Positions 15,799 to 24,570 are shown, numbered from the stretch's first letter. The stretch: DNA of 64,000 nt from Gp7-AA6 sp036001245 (GCA_036001245.1 DASYUL010000015.1:22579-86578); one strand, 5' to 3'. The notes: generated from the letters alone by a model not told the origin. A program made the numbers and translations.

Positions 15799-16383
15799 AT
15801 GAGTCTTCTGTACCTGCACTTCGAGAGCGACGAGCGCGCGGGACGCGTCCAGAAGCTCGCCCGGAGCGGCGCCCACATCATCGTCGCCGAGCCGAAATGG
15901 CCGGGATTCTGGGAAATCGCCAAGCGGGAGAAGCCGGTGGCCGTCGCCGTCGACTTCACCTACGCCCCTTCGCACGCGCTCGAAACCGCGGATTACATCT
16001 CGAAGGCGCGCGAGACCCGGGAGACTCCGATCTATCTGCTGCGGGTGCCGGAGGACCGGCTCGAGATGGTTCAGAAGCGCCTCCCGCAGGCGGGCATCGT
16101 GACCGAGGCGGAGCTCGCCGAGCGGCTCGGCCAGATCGAGCGCGAAGCGGCGGCCCGCGCCCTCGAAAAGAAAGAGGCCGCGGCGGTGGCGCGCCGCTCG
16201 GCCGCCGCCGCGAAGAAGGCGGCGAAGAAGGGCGGCCTGCCGCAGGCAAAGCCGCCGGCGAAGAAGACGAAGCCCGCCCCGCTGAAACCCCACGCGCCGG
16301 AACGCCGGAAGAGCGCGCCCCCCGCTCGAAAGAGCGCGCCGAAGAAAAAGCCGAAGGCGGCGCGACCGCCGAAGCAGAAATAG
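15799..16383 (+). CDS. Receiver-like domain with a histone-H1-like Lys/Ala/Pro tail
   Basis: A 194-residue protein with two unlike halves. Residues 1 to about 110 look like a CheY-type alpha/beta domain: strands LLYLHF, HIIVAE, VAVAVDF and TPIYLLRV with helices between. The Asp in VAVDFTYAP could be the phosphoacceptor position, but the usual N-terminal acidic pair is absent, so phosphorylation is doubtful. From about 120 onward the chain becomes a basic tail of AKKAAKK, PPAKKTKP and KKKPKAARPP type, like bacterial histone-H1 (Hc1/HU tail) sequences that bind DNA. It starts 12 bases after nadB. Function unknown; a nucleoid- or DNA-associated regulator is a reasonable guess. Confidence 0.65.
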   Translation: MSLLYLHFESDERAGRVQKLARSGAHIIVAEPKWPGFWEIAKREKPVAVAVDFTYAPSHALETADYISKARETRETPIYLLRVPEDRLEMVQKRLPQAGIVTEAELAERLGQIEREAAARALEKKEAAAVARRSAAAAKKAAKKGGLPQAKPPAKKTKPAPLKPHAPERRKSAPPARKSAPKKKPKAARPPKQK

Positions 16384-16405
16384 TTCCAGGTTCCAGGTTC
16401 AATAG
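16383..16405. repeat. TTCCAGG tandem heptamers
   Basis: Three degenerate seven-base units (TTCCAGG, TTCCAGG, TTCAATA) directly after the stop at 16383. Same unit type, in reverse complement, as in the gap at 8660-8689 and related to TTCAAGG at 26524-26549. Confidence 0.6.
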
Positions 16406-16436
16406 AATCCCTGTCCTTCAACGGAGGCTAAGTCGG

Positions 16437-17840
16437 ATGGCGAAAGAGTTCGCGAAGGAAGATCTGAAGAAATTCGCCGCGGAAAATCGCCGCGAGTACG
16501 AAGGCTCCCTCGAGCGGATCGTCGAAATTCCGACGGTCTCGGTCGAGCCGGAGCGGAAACAGGACCTGCGTCGCGGGGCCGAGTACGCGGTCTCGCTGCT
16601 CGAGTCGAAGGGAGCGAAAGCGCGGCTCTACGAGACGAAGGGGCATCCCATCGTCTACGGGCGCTTCGACCGGGGCCCCAATCTGCCGACACTGACCGTG
16701 TACAACCACCTCGACGTCCAGCCGGCGGAAGGGCCCGACTGGAAGACCCCGCCGTTCGACTTCGTGAAGAAGGGCGACCGGTACTACGGCCGCGGAACGA
16801 CCGACGACAAGGGCCCGGCGATGACGGCGCTCTTCGGCGCGCTGTACGCGTGGGAGCAGGACGTCCCGCTCAACATCCGCTTTCTCTGGGAGCTCGAAGA
16901 GGAGATCGGAAGCCCGCACTTCGAGTCGACCATCAAGGAAAACGCGAAAGAGTTCGCCACCGACTCCGTCGTCGTGTCGGACACGGTCTGGATCTCGCGC
17001 TCGCGCCCGGCGCAGCCTGCCGGGCTGCGCGGTCTGCAGGGCTTCCGGTTCACGCTGCAGACCGGCGAGACGGACCAGCACTCGGGCACGGCAGGCGGCG
17101 CCGCGCGCAATCCCGTCACCGAGCTCTGTCAGCTGATCTGCGACTGCGTCGACGGCAAGACGGGGCGGGTCAAGATCCCCGGCTTCTACGCGGACGTCGT
17201 TCCCCCGTCGAAGCGCGACCTCGAGGACCTGAAGAACTCCGGCTTCACCACGCGCGACTTCAAGCGCGACCACCTCTTCCGCTCCATCCGCGTCGAAGAC
17301 CCGCTCGAAATCATGAAGCGCGTCTGGATGATGCCGACGTTCGAAGTGCACGGAATCGCCGGCGGATACCAGGGACCGGGCGTCAAGACCATCATCCCGC
17401 CGAAGGCGACGGCGATCGTGTCCTGCCGGCTGGTGCCGAACATGGACCCGAAGAAGATCGTGCGGCTCGTGACGAATTTCGTGAAGCAGAAGAACCCCGA
17501 CGTGAAGGTCGAGCCGGAGCACGCGCTCCCGGCGTATCAGGGCAAAACGACGGGCCCTTACGCCGATGCGATCCGGGCGGCGATGAAGTTCGCCTTCGGG
17601 AAGGAGCCGGTGTTCGTACGCGAGGGAGGATCGATCGGCGCCGTTCTCTCGATGGAGAAGGTGCTGAAGTCGCCCGTGTTCTTCCTCGGCCTCTCGCTGC
17701 CCGAGCACGGCTACCACGCCCCCAACGAGAACTTCGACTGGGGCCAGGCCGAAGGCGGCATGGCCGCATTCGCCGACTACTTCCGCCGCGTCGCGGAGCT
17801 CGGAAAGACTCCGAAGGAGAAGCTCCCGACCTCCCGGTAG
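16437..17840 (+). CDS. M20-family metallopeptidase (dipeptidase-like)
   Basis: Zinc peptidase of 467 residues, the size of CNDP/ArgE-like dipeptidases. The metal ligands are visible: His in YNHLDVQP, bridging Asp in GTTDDKGP, Glu pair in WELEEEIGS, Asp in VVSDTVW and His in LPEHGYHAPNE. The lid domain runs between GLRGLQGFRF and roughly FEVHGIAGGY. It would hydrolyse dipeptides or N-acyl amino acids in the cytoplasm (no signal peptide). ATG 16437 has GGAGG nine bases upstream; the much longer frame upstream of it is a shadow of nadB. Confidence 0.92.
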   Translation: MAKEFAKEDLKKFAAENRREYEGSLERIVEIPTVSVEPERKQDLRRGAEYAVSLLESKGAKARLYETKGHPIVYGRFDRGPNLPTLTVYNHLDVQPAEGPDWKTPPFDFVKKGDRYYGRGTTDDKGPAMTALFGALYAWEQDVPLNIRFLWELEEEIGSPHFESTIKENAKEFATDSVVVSDTVWISRSRPAQPAGLRGLQGFRFTLQTGETDQHSGTAGGAARNPVTELCQLICDCVDGKTGRVKIPGFYADVVPPSKRDLEDLKNSGFTTRDFKRDHLFRSIRVEDPLEIMKRVWMMPTFEVHGIAGGYQGPGVKTIIPPKATAIVSCRLVPNMDPKKIVRLVTNFVKQKNPDVKVEPEHALPAYQGKTTGPYADAIRAAMKFAFGKEPVFVREGGSIGAVLSMEKVLKSPVFFLGLSLPEHGYHAPNENFDWGQAEGGMAAFADYFRRVAELGKTPKEKLPTSR

Positions 17841-17891
17841 AAAAGCGGGGGCGACAAACACGAGGAGGCTGCGGCTCGTAGAAAACGAGCC

Positions 17892-18497
17892 GTGGCGAGC
17901 CGCGCACCCCTGGGATTGATCGGAGGAGTCGGTGGCTTTCTCGGCGCACTCCCGATCGTCTCCGTCGCACGGCACCTCACGACCCGCCTCGCGCCCGGAC
18001 CGCAGCTGCCCGGAGCGGAGAGGCTCGCGGGAGACCTGAAGGCGGCCACCTTCGCGGAGGCGGGCGTTCTTCTCCTTCTGCTTCCGCTCTTCGCGCTCGT
18101 GTTCGGCGGGCTCCTTCCCCGATGGCTCGAGAGGCGCGCAGCGGGTGATGGGCCCTCGTTCGAGTGGATCGGCGGAGTCTTCTCAGTCGCTTTTCCGGTC
18201 TGGCGATCGGGAGTCCCCGCGCGATGGGCGCTCTCCGCGGGATTGGCGGCGGCGCTCGGATTCGCGGCGTTTCTTCTCCACTCCCGGCGCCGCCCGCCGC
18301 TGACGAACCGGCTGCGCGCTCCGCGAGCGGAACCGATCGGGCGCCTGATCGCGACCGCAGCGGCGTGGGAGCTCGCTCGGAGAGCGTCCGCGTGCGGTTA
18401 CGATCCCGATTTCACGCCGCTCTGCGTCGTGGCTCTTCTCGCCGCCATCCCCTTCTTCGTTCAGACGTTCGCACCCGGCGCCCGATCCCGGACGTGA
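17892..18497 (+). CDS. Hypothetical membrane protein paired with a glycosyltransferase-like gene
   Basis: A 201-residue protein with about four or five membrane segments: LIGGVGGFLGALPIVSVA, AGVLLLLLPLFALVFGG, ALSAGLAAALGFAAFLL and LCVVALLAAIPFF. No motif known to me. The start is GTG 17892. Its stop overlaps the GTG of the next gene (GTGA, 18494-18497), which is a polytopic membrane protein of the glycosyltransferase-C look, so the pair probably works together in the envelope. It could be a cut-down copy of the first half of a similar glycosyltransferase. Confidence 0.65.
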   Translation: MASRAPLGLIGGVGGFLGALPIVSVARHLTTRLAPGPQLPGAERLAGDLKAATFAEAGVLLLLLPLFALVFGGLLPRWLERRAAGDGPSFEWIGGVFSVAFPVWRSGVPARWALSAGLAAALGFAAFLLHSRRRPPLTNRLRAPRAEPIGRLIATAAAWELARRASACGYDPDFTPLCVVALLAAIPFFVQTFAPGARSRT

Positions 18498-20245
18498 CGT
18501 CGTCGTTCTCCCGTGCCGGCGAGATCACGTGGCTCCCGCTCTCCTTCTCGTCCGCGGCGATCGCGTTCCCGAGGGCCGCACCGGTCCTGCTCGCCACGGC
18601 CCTGTTCCTTTTCCTGGCGCTCCCGGGGCTCGCGCCGGCCGCTCTCGTGCGACCCGGCCTTCTCCCCGTCGCCGCGGCGCTCTTTCTCTTCGTCTGCGGG
18701 TTGACGATCTTCGTTCAGCCGGGAGGCGCGCTCGATCTGTTCGAGGACGGGCAGATCCTCGCGGCGGCCGACACCTACTCGAGCGGCGGACGTCCGTACA
18801 TCGACACCTATCCGATCCACGGCTGGGGAGCCGACGGCGGACTCGACGCGTTTCTGTTCCGGATTTTCGGCGCCACCGTCGAGACCTTCCGCTTTCGAAG
18901 GGCCGTCATGACGGCGGCGGCTCTCGTCGCGCTGGCCGCGGCGGCGGCGGCTTTGTTCGAGCCGATCGCCTGGAAGGGTCTCGCGCTTCTCGCGGCGCTC
19001 TGCCTCTGTCCGTTTCCGAGCGAGCGACAGACGCTCGCCTTTGCCGCGCTCTTCCTCCTCCTGCTCGCGGCGCGGTCGGGGAGGGCCCGCGACTTCGCGG
19101 CTGCCGGCGCACTCGCCGCCTGCGAGCTCTTCTACAGTTTCGACCTCGGCCTCGTGTTGCTCTCGGGAGGTCTCGTGGGCTCCTCGACGCGATCCCTTCT
19201 CGCGTCCGGGCTCCGGCGGCTCGGGTCGGGGCCGCGGGACGCGCTCGCCTTCGCGGGCGGAGCGCTCGCCGCCTCGCTCCCCTTTCTTGCGCTCCTCGCC
19301 GGATCGGGCGCGGCACTCCCGTTTCTCCGCGCCTCCTTCGTGGAGATCCCGGGCGCGATCGGCGACGTCTGGGGGATTCCGGCCCCTTCCGCCTCAGCCC
19401 TCCTGTCCCAGCCGGATTCGCGGGCGACCCTCCTTGCGATCGCCGCGGACCCCGCGCAGTTCGGCTCGTACCTGCTGATCGTCCTCTCGGCCGCCGCCGC
19501 GGTCGCGCTCCTTCGATCTGCAAACGGCGTGTTCGGCGGCGTGGACGGTCCGGCGTGGATGTCGATCGTGGTCGCCGCCGCGGCGATGCGCGGCGTGCTC
19601 GGGCGCGCGGACGCCGGACATCTCGCCTTCTACGGAGTCTTCGCCGGCCTCCCGGCGGCCTGGCTTCTGTACCGGGCCTCCCGTGCGCAGAAGGGACGGG
19701 TCGTACTGACCGGGGTCGTGCTCCTGGTTCTGCTGTTACGTCTTCGCCCGTCGAGCACGCTCTCGCTGGAGGTCGGAGCGGTGATCGGCGGAGCGAACGC
19801 GCGAGAGGCCCGCGCGAAAGAGGGAGTGCTCGTTCCGCGCTCCGGCGGCGCGACCGTGTCCGCCGAGCAGGCCGCGGAGCTCGCCGCTCTGCGGACGTAC
19901 TTCGATTCGATGCTCGGTCCGAAGGAGACCTTCTTCGACTTCGGCAACGAGCCCGGCCTCTACTTTCTTCTGAACCGCCGGATACCGGTCCGCTTCACCT
20001 CCGTCCCCTGCTACGAGTCTGGCGAGCAACAGGACGAGGTCATCGCGCGCCTCGAGCGCGAACGTCCTCCACTCGCCGTTCTCGCGAGCGGGAGCGGCCG
20101 CGACGCATTCGACGGGGTCTCCAATCGGGAGCGGGCTCCCCGGGTGGCCGCCTATCTCGACGCGACCTACGAGCCGTTCGGGGAAATTCGCGGCCGGAAA
20201 ATCGGCCGGCGCCGGACCGGCGCTATTCCGTCCCGAATCCCATGA
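18494..20245 (+). CDS. Polytopic membrane protein, probable GT-C-type glycosyltransferase
   Basis: 583 residues with ten or more hydrophobic segments in the first 430 residues and a soluble C-terminal domain. The loop after the third segment, DLFEDGQILAAADTY followed by GGRPYIDTYPIHGWG, resembles the first periplasmic loop of ArnT/PMT-like transferases, where an acidic residue is catalytic. The C-terminal part (FFDFGNEPGLYFLLNRRIPVR) is like the periplasmic domain of such enzymes. Lipid-linked sugars would be the donors; acceptor unknown. GTG 18494 is chosen for the four-base overlap with the gene before. The last 23 bases overlap the convergent zinc-ribbon gene. Confidence 0.68.
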   Translation: MTSSFSRAGEITWLPLSFSSAAIAFPRAAPVLLATALFLFLALPGLAPAALVRPGLLPVAAALFLFVCGLTIFVQPGGALDLFEDGQILAAADTYSSGGRPYIDTYPIHGWGADGGLDAFLFRIFGATVETFRFRRAVMTAAALVALAAAAAALFEPIAWKGLALLAALCLCPFPSERQTLAFAALFLLLLAARSGRARDFAAAGALAACELFYSFDLGLVLLSGGLVGSSTRSLLASGLRRLGSGPRDALAFAGGALAASLPFLALLAGSGAALPFLRASFVEIPGAIGDVWGIPAPSASALLSQPDSRATLLAIAADPAQFGSYLLIVLSAAAAVALLRSANGVFGGVDGPAWMSIVVAAAAMRGVLGRADAGHLAFYGVFAGLPAAWLLYRASRAQKGRVVLTGVVLLVLLLRLRPSSTLSLEVGAVIGGANAREARAKEGVLVPRSGGATVSAEQAAELAALRTYFDSMLGPKETFFDFGNEPGLYFLLNRRIPVRFTSVPCYESGEQQDEVIARLERERPPLAVLASGSGRDAFDGVSNRERAPRVAAYLDATYEPFGEIRGRKIGRRRTGAIPSRIP

Positions 20246-20561
20246 GCCGCCGGAAGAACCCGCGGCGCTCGGAGTCGTGCTTCACGAGCAGCTGCTCCAG
20301 CTCTCCGCGGTCGAAGAAGACGCCCCCGCAGGAAGTGCACTTCTCGATCTCGATGCCGGAGATCGTTTCGACGTCCATGTCGCTGCCGCACTTGGGGCAC
20401 TTGCGCCAGTGGAGCTTGCGCCGCGCGTCCTCTTCCGCGCTGCGGCTCGCGCCCTCCACCTGCTCGCGGCGCTTGCGCGCGGCCTCGATCATCTTTTCTT
20501 CGTTCTGACGGAACCAGTCGTTCTCGCGCCCGCGGCGGATTTCTTCGCTGTCCCAGGCCAT
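20223..20561 (-). CDS. zf-TFIIB-type zinc-ribbon protein
   Basis: A 112-residue protein with a charged helical N-terminus (EEIRRGRENDWFRQNEEKMI) and a zinc ribbon KCPKCGSDMDVETISGIEIEKCTSCGG, followed by VFFDRGELEQLL. The spacing and the GGVFFDRGELEQL ending are diagnostic of the transcription-factor-IIB-like zinc-finger family (zf-TFIIB). The role of these proteins is not established; zinc binding is secure. It is last in the asd-dap operon and converges with the glycosyltransferase-like gene. Confidence 0.85.
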   Translation of the reverse strand: MAWDSEEIRRGRENDWFRQNEEKMIEAARKRREQVEGASRSAEEDARRKLHWRKCPKCGSDMDVETISGIEIEKCTSCGGVFFDRGELEQLLVKHDSERRGFFRRLMGFGTE

Positions 20562-20577
20562 GAGCCGATTCTAAGGC

Positions 20578-21423
20578 TCATCGCAGCAAATCCTCCAGGG
20601 TCGCCGACGCGTCTGTCTTGGCATCTCTGTACTTGACGATCACCGGCGTCTGGAGCGACAACCCCCACTCGGCGCCCTTGCCGCCCCGGATCGCGCGTGA
20701 GCCGGGCACCACGACGGCGCCGGCCGGGATCTCGAGCGGCCGGCCGGGCTGCTTCCGGAGCTCAGACCCACGCACGACGTCGTAGACCGGTGTTCCGCCG
20801 GTGACGATCACTCCTGCCGCCAGCACCGCGCGCTCCCGGACGATCGCTCCCTCGTAGACGCCGCAGTTCCCGCCGACGAGGACTTCGTCTTCCACGATGA
20901 CCGGCAGCTCGCCGACCGGCTCCAGCACGCCACCGATCTGCGCGCCCGCCGAGAGGTGCACGCGCCTTCCGATCTGCGCGCACGACCCGACCAACACGTG
21001 GGAGTCGAGAAGCGTTCCTTCCCCGATCCACGCGCCGACGTTGACGTACGACGGCGGCATGATCGCGACCCCGCGCGCCACGTAGCAACCGTCGCGAACC
21101 GCCGTTCCGCCCGGCACGATCCTCACTCCGGAGCCGAGTGTCAGTGACTTCAGCGGGAACGTGTCCCGATCGAAGAAGGGAAAGCCGGACCCGACGTCGA
21201 GGCGCGCGAGCGTACCGATTCGGAAACCGAGCAGGATGCCGCTCTTGACCCACGACCGAACAACCCAGCGGTCCCCCTCCTTCTCGGCTGCCCGGATCGA
21301 GCCGTCGTTCAGGCCCGCCTTGAGCTCCTCGAAGAGCCGGCGCAGTTCCTCGAGCGGGTGGCGTTCCGGGTCGGCCGCGGCGGCTTCGACCGCGCGGGCG
21401 AGCGCTTGCGTATCGCGCGGCAT
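20578..21423 (-). CDS. dapD: Tetrahydrodipicolinate N-succinyltransferase
   Basis: Transfers succinyl from succinyl-CoA to tetrahydrodipicolinate in lysine and diaminopimelate synthesis. 281 residues. Helical N-terminal domain, then a left-handed beta helix visible as hexapeptide repeats from VRIVPGGTAVRDGCYVARGV through YVNVGAWIGEGTLLDSHVLVG to GGNCGVYEGAIVRERAVLAAGV. Ends with the family tail including ASATLEDLLR. Starts at ATG 21423, 15 bases after the dapA stop. Its presence says this bacterium uses the succinylase branch rather than the LL-DAP-aminotransferase or dehydrogenase route. Confidence 0.95.
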   Translation of the reverse strand: MPRDTQALARAVEAAAADPERHPLEELRRLFEELKAGLNDGSIRAAEKEGDRWVVRSWVKSGILLGFRIGTLARLDVGSGFPFFDRDTFPLKSLTLGSGVRIVPGGTAVRDGCYVARGVAIMPPSYVNVGAWIGEGTLLDSHVLVGSCAQIGRRVHLSAGAQIGGVLEPVGELPVIVEDEVLVGGNCGVYEGAIVRERAVLAAGVIVTGGTPVYDVVRGSELRKQPGRPLEIPAGAVVVPGSRAIRGGKGAEWGLSLQTPVIVKYRDAKTDASATLEDLLR

Positions 21424-21438
21424 TTCGATCCGAACGCT

Positions 21439-22350
21439 CTACCGCGCCGCGGCGGCCTTCTTCGGAAGGAGCTTCAGTCCGCCGAGAAGTTTCTCGATGC
21501 GACGGCGCGTGTCGTCGCGAACGCCGACGAGCGGAAGCCGGACGGTGTCGCCGCAGCGCCCCATCGCCGTCAATGCGGCCTTGACCGGCCCGGGACTCGA
21601 CTCCCAGAAATTCATCTCCATGAGCGGCAGGTACTTTCGCTGCAGCCGCCGCGCCTCGTCCCACTGGTTCGCCAGGGCCGCGGCGCACAGCGCGCTCATC
21701 TCGGCCGGAATCTCGTTCGACGCGACGGAGATCAGGCCCCGCCCGCCGAGGGCGAACAGGGCGAGCGCGGTCGAGTCCTCTCCCGAGAAGACGACGAAGT
21801 CCTCGGGGAGCACGGTCATCAGGCGCGCGATCTTCCCGAAGTTCGGCGACGCTTCTTTGAGTCCCACGACCCGCGGAATCTCGGCGATCCGCCGGATCGT
21901 GTCGACGTCCATGTCGGTTCCGGTCCGCGTCGGCACGTTGTACGCGACGATCGGCAGGTCGCTCGCTTCGGCGATCGCCTCGAAGTGGCGCACCAGCCCG
22001 TCGGGGGACGGCTTGTTGTACATCGGCGAGACCGAGAGGATCCCGTCGGCGCCGACGGCCTCCGCGTCGCGCGCCCAGAAGACCGCCTTCGCCGTGTGGT
22101 TCCCGCCGGCGCCGGCGATGACCGGCACGCGTCCCGCGGTGGCCTTGACCACGGCGGCCGTAACCGCCTTTCGCTCATCGCCGGAGAGCGTGGCGGACTC
22201 TCCGGTCGTCCCGCAGGGCACGAGGAAGTCGATTCCACGCTCGATCTGCCAGTCGACGAGCTTCGCGATTCCGCGGAAGTCGATCCGCCCCTTCTCGTCG
22301 AACGGCGTGACGAGCGCCGTTCCGCAGCCCTTCCACTCGACGCGATACAC
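21439..22350 (-). CDS. dapA: 4-hydroxy-tetrahydrodipicolinate synthase
   Basis: Class I aldolase that condenses pyruvate with aspartate semialdehyde. 303 residues, slightly long. Key residues are visible: the GTTGESATLSGDE loop, Tyr in IVAYNVPTRTG, the Schiff-base Lys in VGLKEASPN and the GGRGLISVASN region. The C-terminal KLLPKKAAAAR tail is a little longer than usual. It is between dapB and dapD. An inverted-repeat element at 22362-22433 occupies the gap with dapB. Confidence 0.95.
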   Translation of the reverse strand: MYRVEWKGCGTALVTPFDEKGRIDFRGIAKLVDWQIERGIDFLVPCGTTGESATLSGDERKAVTAAVVKATAGRVPVIAGAGGNHTAKAVFWARDAEAVGADGILSVSPMYNKPSPDGLVRHFEAIAEASDLPIVAYNVPTRTGTDMDVDTIRRIAEIPRVVGLKEASPNFGKIARLMTVLPEDFVVFSGEDSTALALFALGGRGLISVASNEIPAEMSALCAAALANQWDEARRLQRKYLPLMEMNFWESSPGPVKAALTAMGRCGDTVRLPLVGVRDDTRRRIEKLLGGLKLLPKKAAAAR

Positions 22351-22361
22351 GTTGCCTCCCG

Positions 22362-22433
22362 GGGACAGATTTATTTGGCTGTCCCCTTGTTAATCGATCT
22401 ATCCCCACCTCGTCGGCTAAATAAATCTGTCCC
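22362..22433. repeat. GGGACAGATTTATTT inverted repeat overlapping the dapB end
   Basis: Arms of 18 bases (22362-22379 and 22416-22433) are reverse complements at 17 positions; the AT-rich core ATTTATTT is unlike the surrounding DNA. Bases 22371-22433 lie inside dapB and supply its last codons and stop. Confidence 0.8.
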
Positions 22434-23108
22434 GAGGATCTCACCGAACTCGAATACCCCCTGGCGTCCGGCGACCCGCTCCGCCGCCCAGACCGCGCCC
22501 TTCGCGAACCCCGCGCGGCCGCGGGCGCGGTGGACGAGCTCCACCTCGTCCTCCGGCGACTCGAACGCGAGACGGTGTGTTCCCGGAATCGTCCCGGCGC
22601 GGACGCTCGACACCGGGGGCGCGTGGCCGGACGCGTCCTCGACGATCCGCGCGATCTTCCGCGCCGTTCCGGAGGGAGCGTCCCGTTTCTCCGCATGGTG
22701 TTCCTCGACGAGAAACGCCGAATAGCCCGCGGGGGGATAGAGCGCGGCGGCGAGCTTCGCGAGCTCGAAGAAGTGCCGCACGCCCACCGAGAAATTTGCG
22801 GCGTAGACGAGCGCGCCGCCGCCCGAGCGGAAGCCCTCGGTGACCCTCGGAAGGTCGCGCTCCCATCCGGTCGTACCGCAGACGACCGTCGCGCCGGCAC
22901 GCCCGAGTGCCTCCAGGTTTTTCGCCGCGGCTCCCGGGTTCGTGAACTCGAAGACGACGTCGGCCTGCGAGAGACGCTCCGGCGTCAGACCTTCCCCGCC
23001 GGGGTTCGCGCGGGAACCGAGCTTCCAGACCACGTCGTGTCCGCGACGGCCGGCCATCGCCTCGATCTCGCAGCCCATCTTGCCCGCTCCGACGATGCCG
23101 AAGCGCAT
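22371..23108 (-). CDS. dapB: 4-hydroxy-tetrahydrodipicolinate reductase with a repeat-encoded tail
   Basis: NAD(P)H reductase of the lysine pathway. I start it at ATG 23108 (MRFGIVGAGKMG); the seven codons upstream come from an intergenic repeat. Cofactor motif GIVGAGKMG, CGTTGW, and the catalytic segment VEEHHAEKRDAPSGTA are all present. The family normally ends shortly after a GVFEFGEIL-like strand; here about 19 further residues (TDLFSRRGGDRSINKGTAK) are encoded by the inverted-repeat element at 22362-22433. The catalytic core is complete, so the protein is probably active with an added tail. Confidence 0.94.
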   Translation of the reverse strand: MRFGIVGAGKMGCEIEAMAGRRGHDVVWKLGSRANPGGEGLTPERLSQADVVFEFTNPGAAAKNLEALGRAGATVVCGTTGWERDLPRVTEGFRSGGGALVYAANFSVGVRHFFELAKLAAALYPPAGYSAFLVEEHHAEKRDAPSGTARKIARIVEDASGHAPPVSSVRAGTIPGTHRLAFESPEDEVELVHRARGRAGFAKGAVWAAERVAGRQGVFEFGEILGTDLFSRRGGDRSINKGTAK

Positions 23109-23123
23109 GTCCCCCCCGAGACT

Positions 23124-23200
23124 TGTCATCCTGAGCGCAGTGAAGGATCTCAGCCGTTTTCGGAAGGGATTCTTCGGCCCTGCGGGCCTCAGAATGACAG
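23124..23200. repeat. TGTCATTCCGAG-type palindromic repeat, copy 1
   Basis: Arms TGTCATCCTGAG and CTCAGAATGACA bracket about 50 bases that include GAAGGATCT and GGGATTCTTC. It fills the gap between lysC and dapB. Same family as 46833-46910 and the one inside dnaE2 (52179-52271). Confidence 0.8.
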
Positions 23201-23207
23201 GCGGATT

Positions 23208-24566
23208 CTACCGCCTGTCACTTTCGAAGAATTCCCTGTGCAGACTCCGCACGACGTGCTCGACATCGCGCTCCTCGATGACGAACGACACGTTCCGCCG
23301 CGAAGCTCCCTGGGAAATCATGAGCACGTTGACGTCCTCGATCGTTCGGAAGATCCGGGCGGCGATTCCGGGCGTGAACTTGATGTCCGACCCGACGAGG
23401 CACACGATCGCGCGGTCGCGGCCGACCTCGACGGCCGCGAAGCGCTCGAGGTCGCGGCGGATTTCCGGAAGGCGGCCGAGGTCGTCCACCGTCACGGAGA
23501 CGGAGATCTCCGAGGTCGTCACCATGTCGACGGGTGTCTCCCACCGAGCGAAGACCTCGAACAGGGTCCGGAGAAACCCCGCGGCCATGAGCATTCGGCT
23601 CGTCACGATGTCGACCGTGGCGATTCCCCTCTTGAACGCGATCGACCGGACACCGTCCGCGGCGGATCCGACCGAGGCGCGAATCTCGGTCCCCGCGAAT
23701 TCCGGCCGGCGCGAGTTCTTCACCCGGATCGGGATTCCCTTCTCGATCGCGGGCGCGAGAGTCAGCGGATGGAGAACGCGCGCGCCGAAATAAGCGAGCT
23801 CGGACGCCTCCTCGAAGGAGATCGTCTCGATCGGCCGCGCGGCCGAGACGATGCGCGGGTCGGCGGTCATCATGCCGTCCACGTCCGTCCAGATCTCGAC
23901 CGCTTCGGCGTCGAGCGCCGCGCCGTAGAGCGCCGCGGTGTAGTCCGACCCGCCGCGCCCGAGCGTCGTCGTCGCGCCGGCGTGGCTCGAGCCGATGTAT
24001 CCGGCCGCCACGGGAATCTCCCCCCGCGCACAGACGGCGGAGACCCGATCCCGAACGCGACGCGCCGTCTCGTCCAGATCCGGTTGCGCCCGGCCGAACC
24101 GGTCGTCGGTCACGACGATCTCCCGGGAGTCGACGCCGACCGCGGGAAGCGATCGGGCCGCGAGCGCGCGCGACACGAGACGAGCCGCCGTCATCTCTCC
24201 GTGCGCGAGGAAGTGATCGCGACCCGCCGGCGGCACCGAGCGCAGAACGGCGACCGCCCGGGCCATCCGCGCGAGCTCATCGAAGAAGGGCGCGATCTCC
24301 TGCTCGACCGCGGCCGCGCCGTCGCCGAAGAACTCGCGCAGGTGTCGCTGCGTGTCGCGCTGCAGCCGGGTGAGCCCCGCGAGTGAGCGCGTCTCCTCGC
24401 CCGCCGCCGCCCGTTCGAGCGCCTCGACCAGCCGGTCGGTCGTCTCGCCGATCGCGGAAACGACGACGACGGGGCACCGTTCCCGCGCGGCGGCCACGAT
24501 CGCGCAGACGCGCTCGAGCGCGGGAGCGTCCTCGAGCGACGTGCCGCCGAATTTCTGGATGATCAT
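23208..24566 (-). CDS. lysC: Aspartate kinase (monofunctional, two ACT domains)
   Basis: Phosphorylates aspartate, the first step to lysine, threonine and methionine. 452 residues, the length of the monofunctional LysC/type III form. N-terminal kinase motif KFGGTSLED, then FLAHGEMTAARLVSRAL, GRGGSDYTAALYGA and WTDVDGMMTADP. The C-terminal third holds two ACT domains (from about 300, including IATVDIVTSRMLMAAGFL and NVLMISQGASRRNVSFVI), so feedback control by lysine or threonine is likely. It follows asd after a gap filled with TTCACTG repeats. Confidence 0.95.
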   Translation of the reverse strand: MIIQKFGGTSLEDAPALERVCAIVAAARERCPVVVVSAIGETTDRLVEALERAAAGEETRSLAGLTRLQRDTQRHLREFFGDGAAAVEQEIAPFFDELARMARAVAVLRSVPPAGRDHFLAHGEMTAARLVSRALAARSLPAVGVDSREIVVTDDRFGRAQPDLDETARRVRDRVSAVCARGEIPVAAGYIGSSHAGATTTLGRGGSDYTAALYGAALDAEAVEIWTDVDGMMTADPRIVSAARPIETISFEEASELAYFGARVLHPLTLAPAIEKGIPIRVKNSRRPEFAGTEIRASVGSAADGVRSIAFKRGIATVDIVTSRMLMAAGFLRTLFEVFARWETPVDMVTTSEISVSVTVDDLGRLPEIRRDLERFAAVEVGRDRAIVCLVGSDIKFTPGIAARIFRTIEDVNVLMISQGASRRNVSFVIEERDVEHVVRSLHREFFESDRR

Positions 24567-24570
24567 GAAA

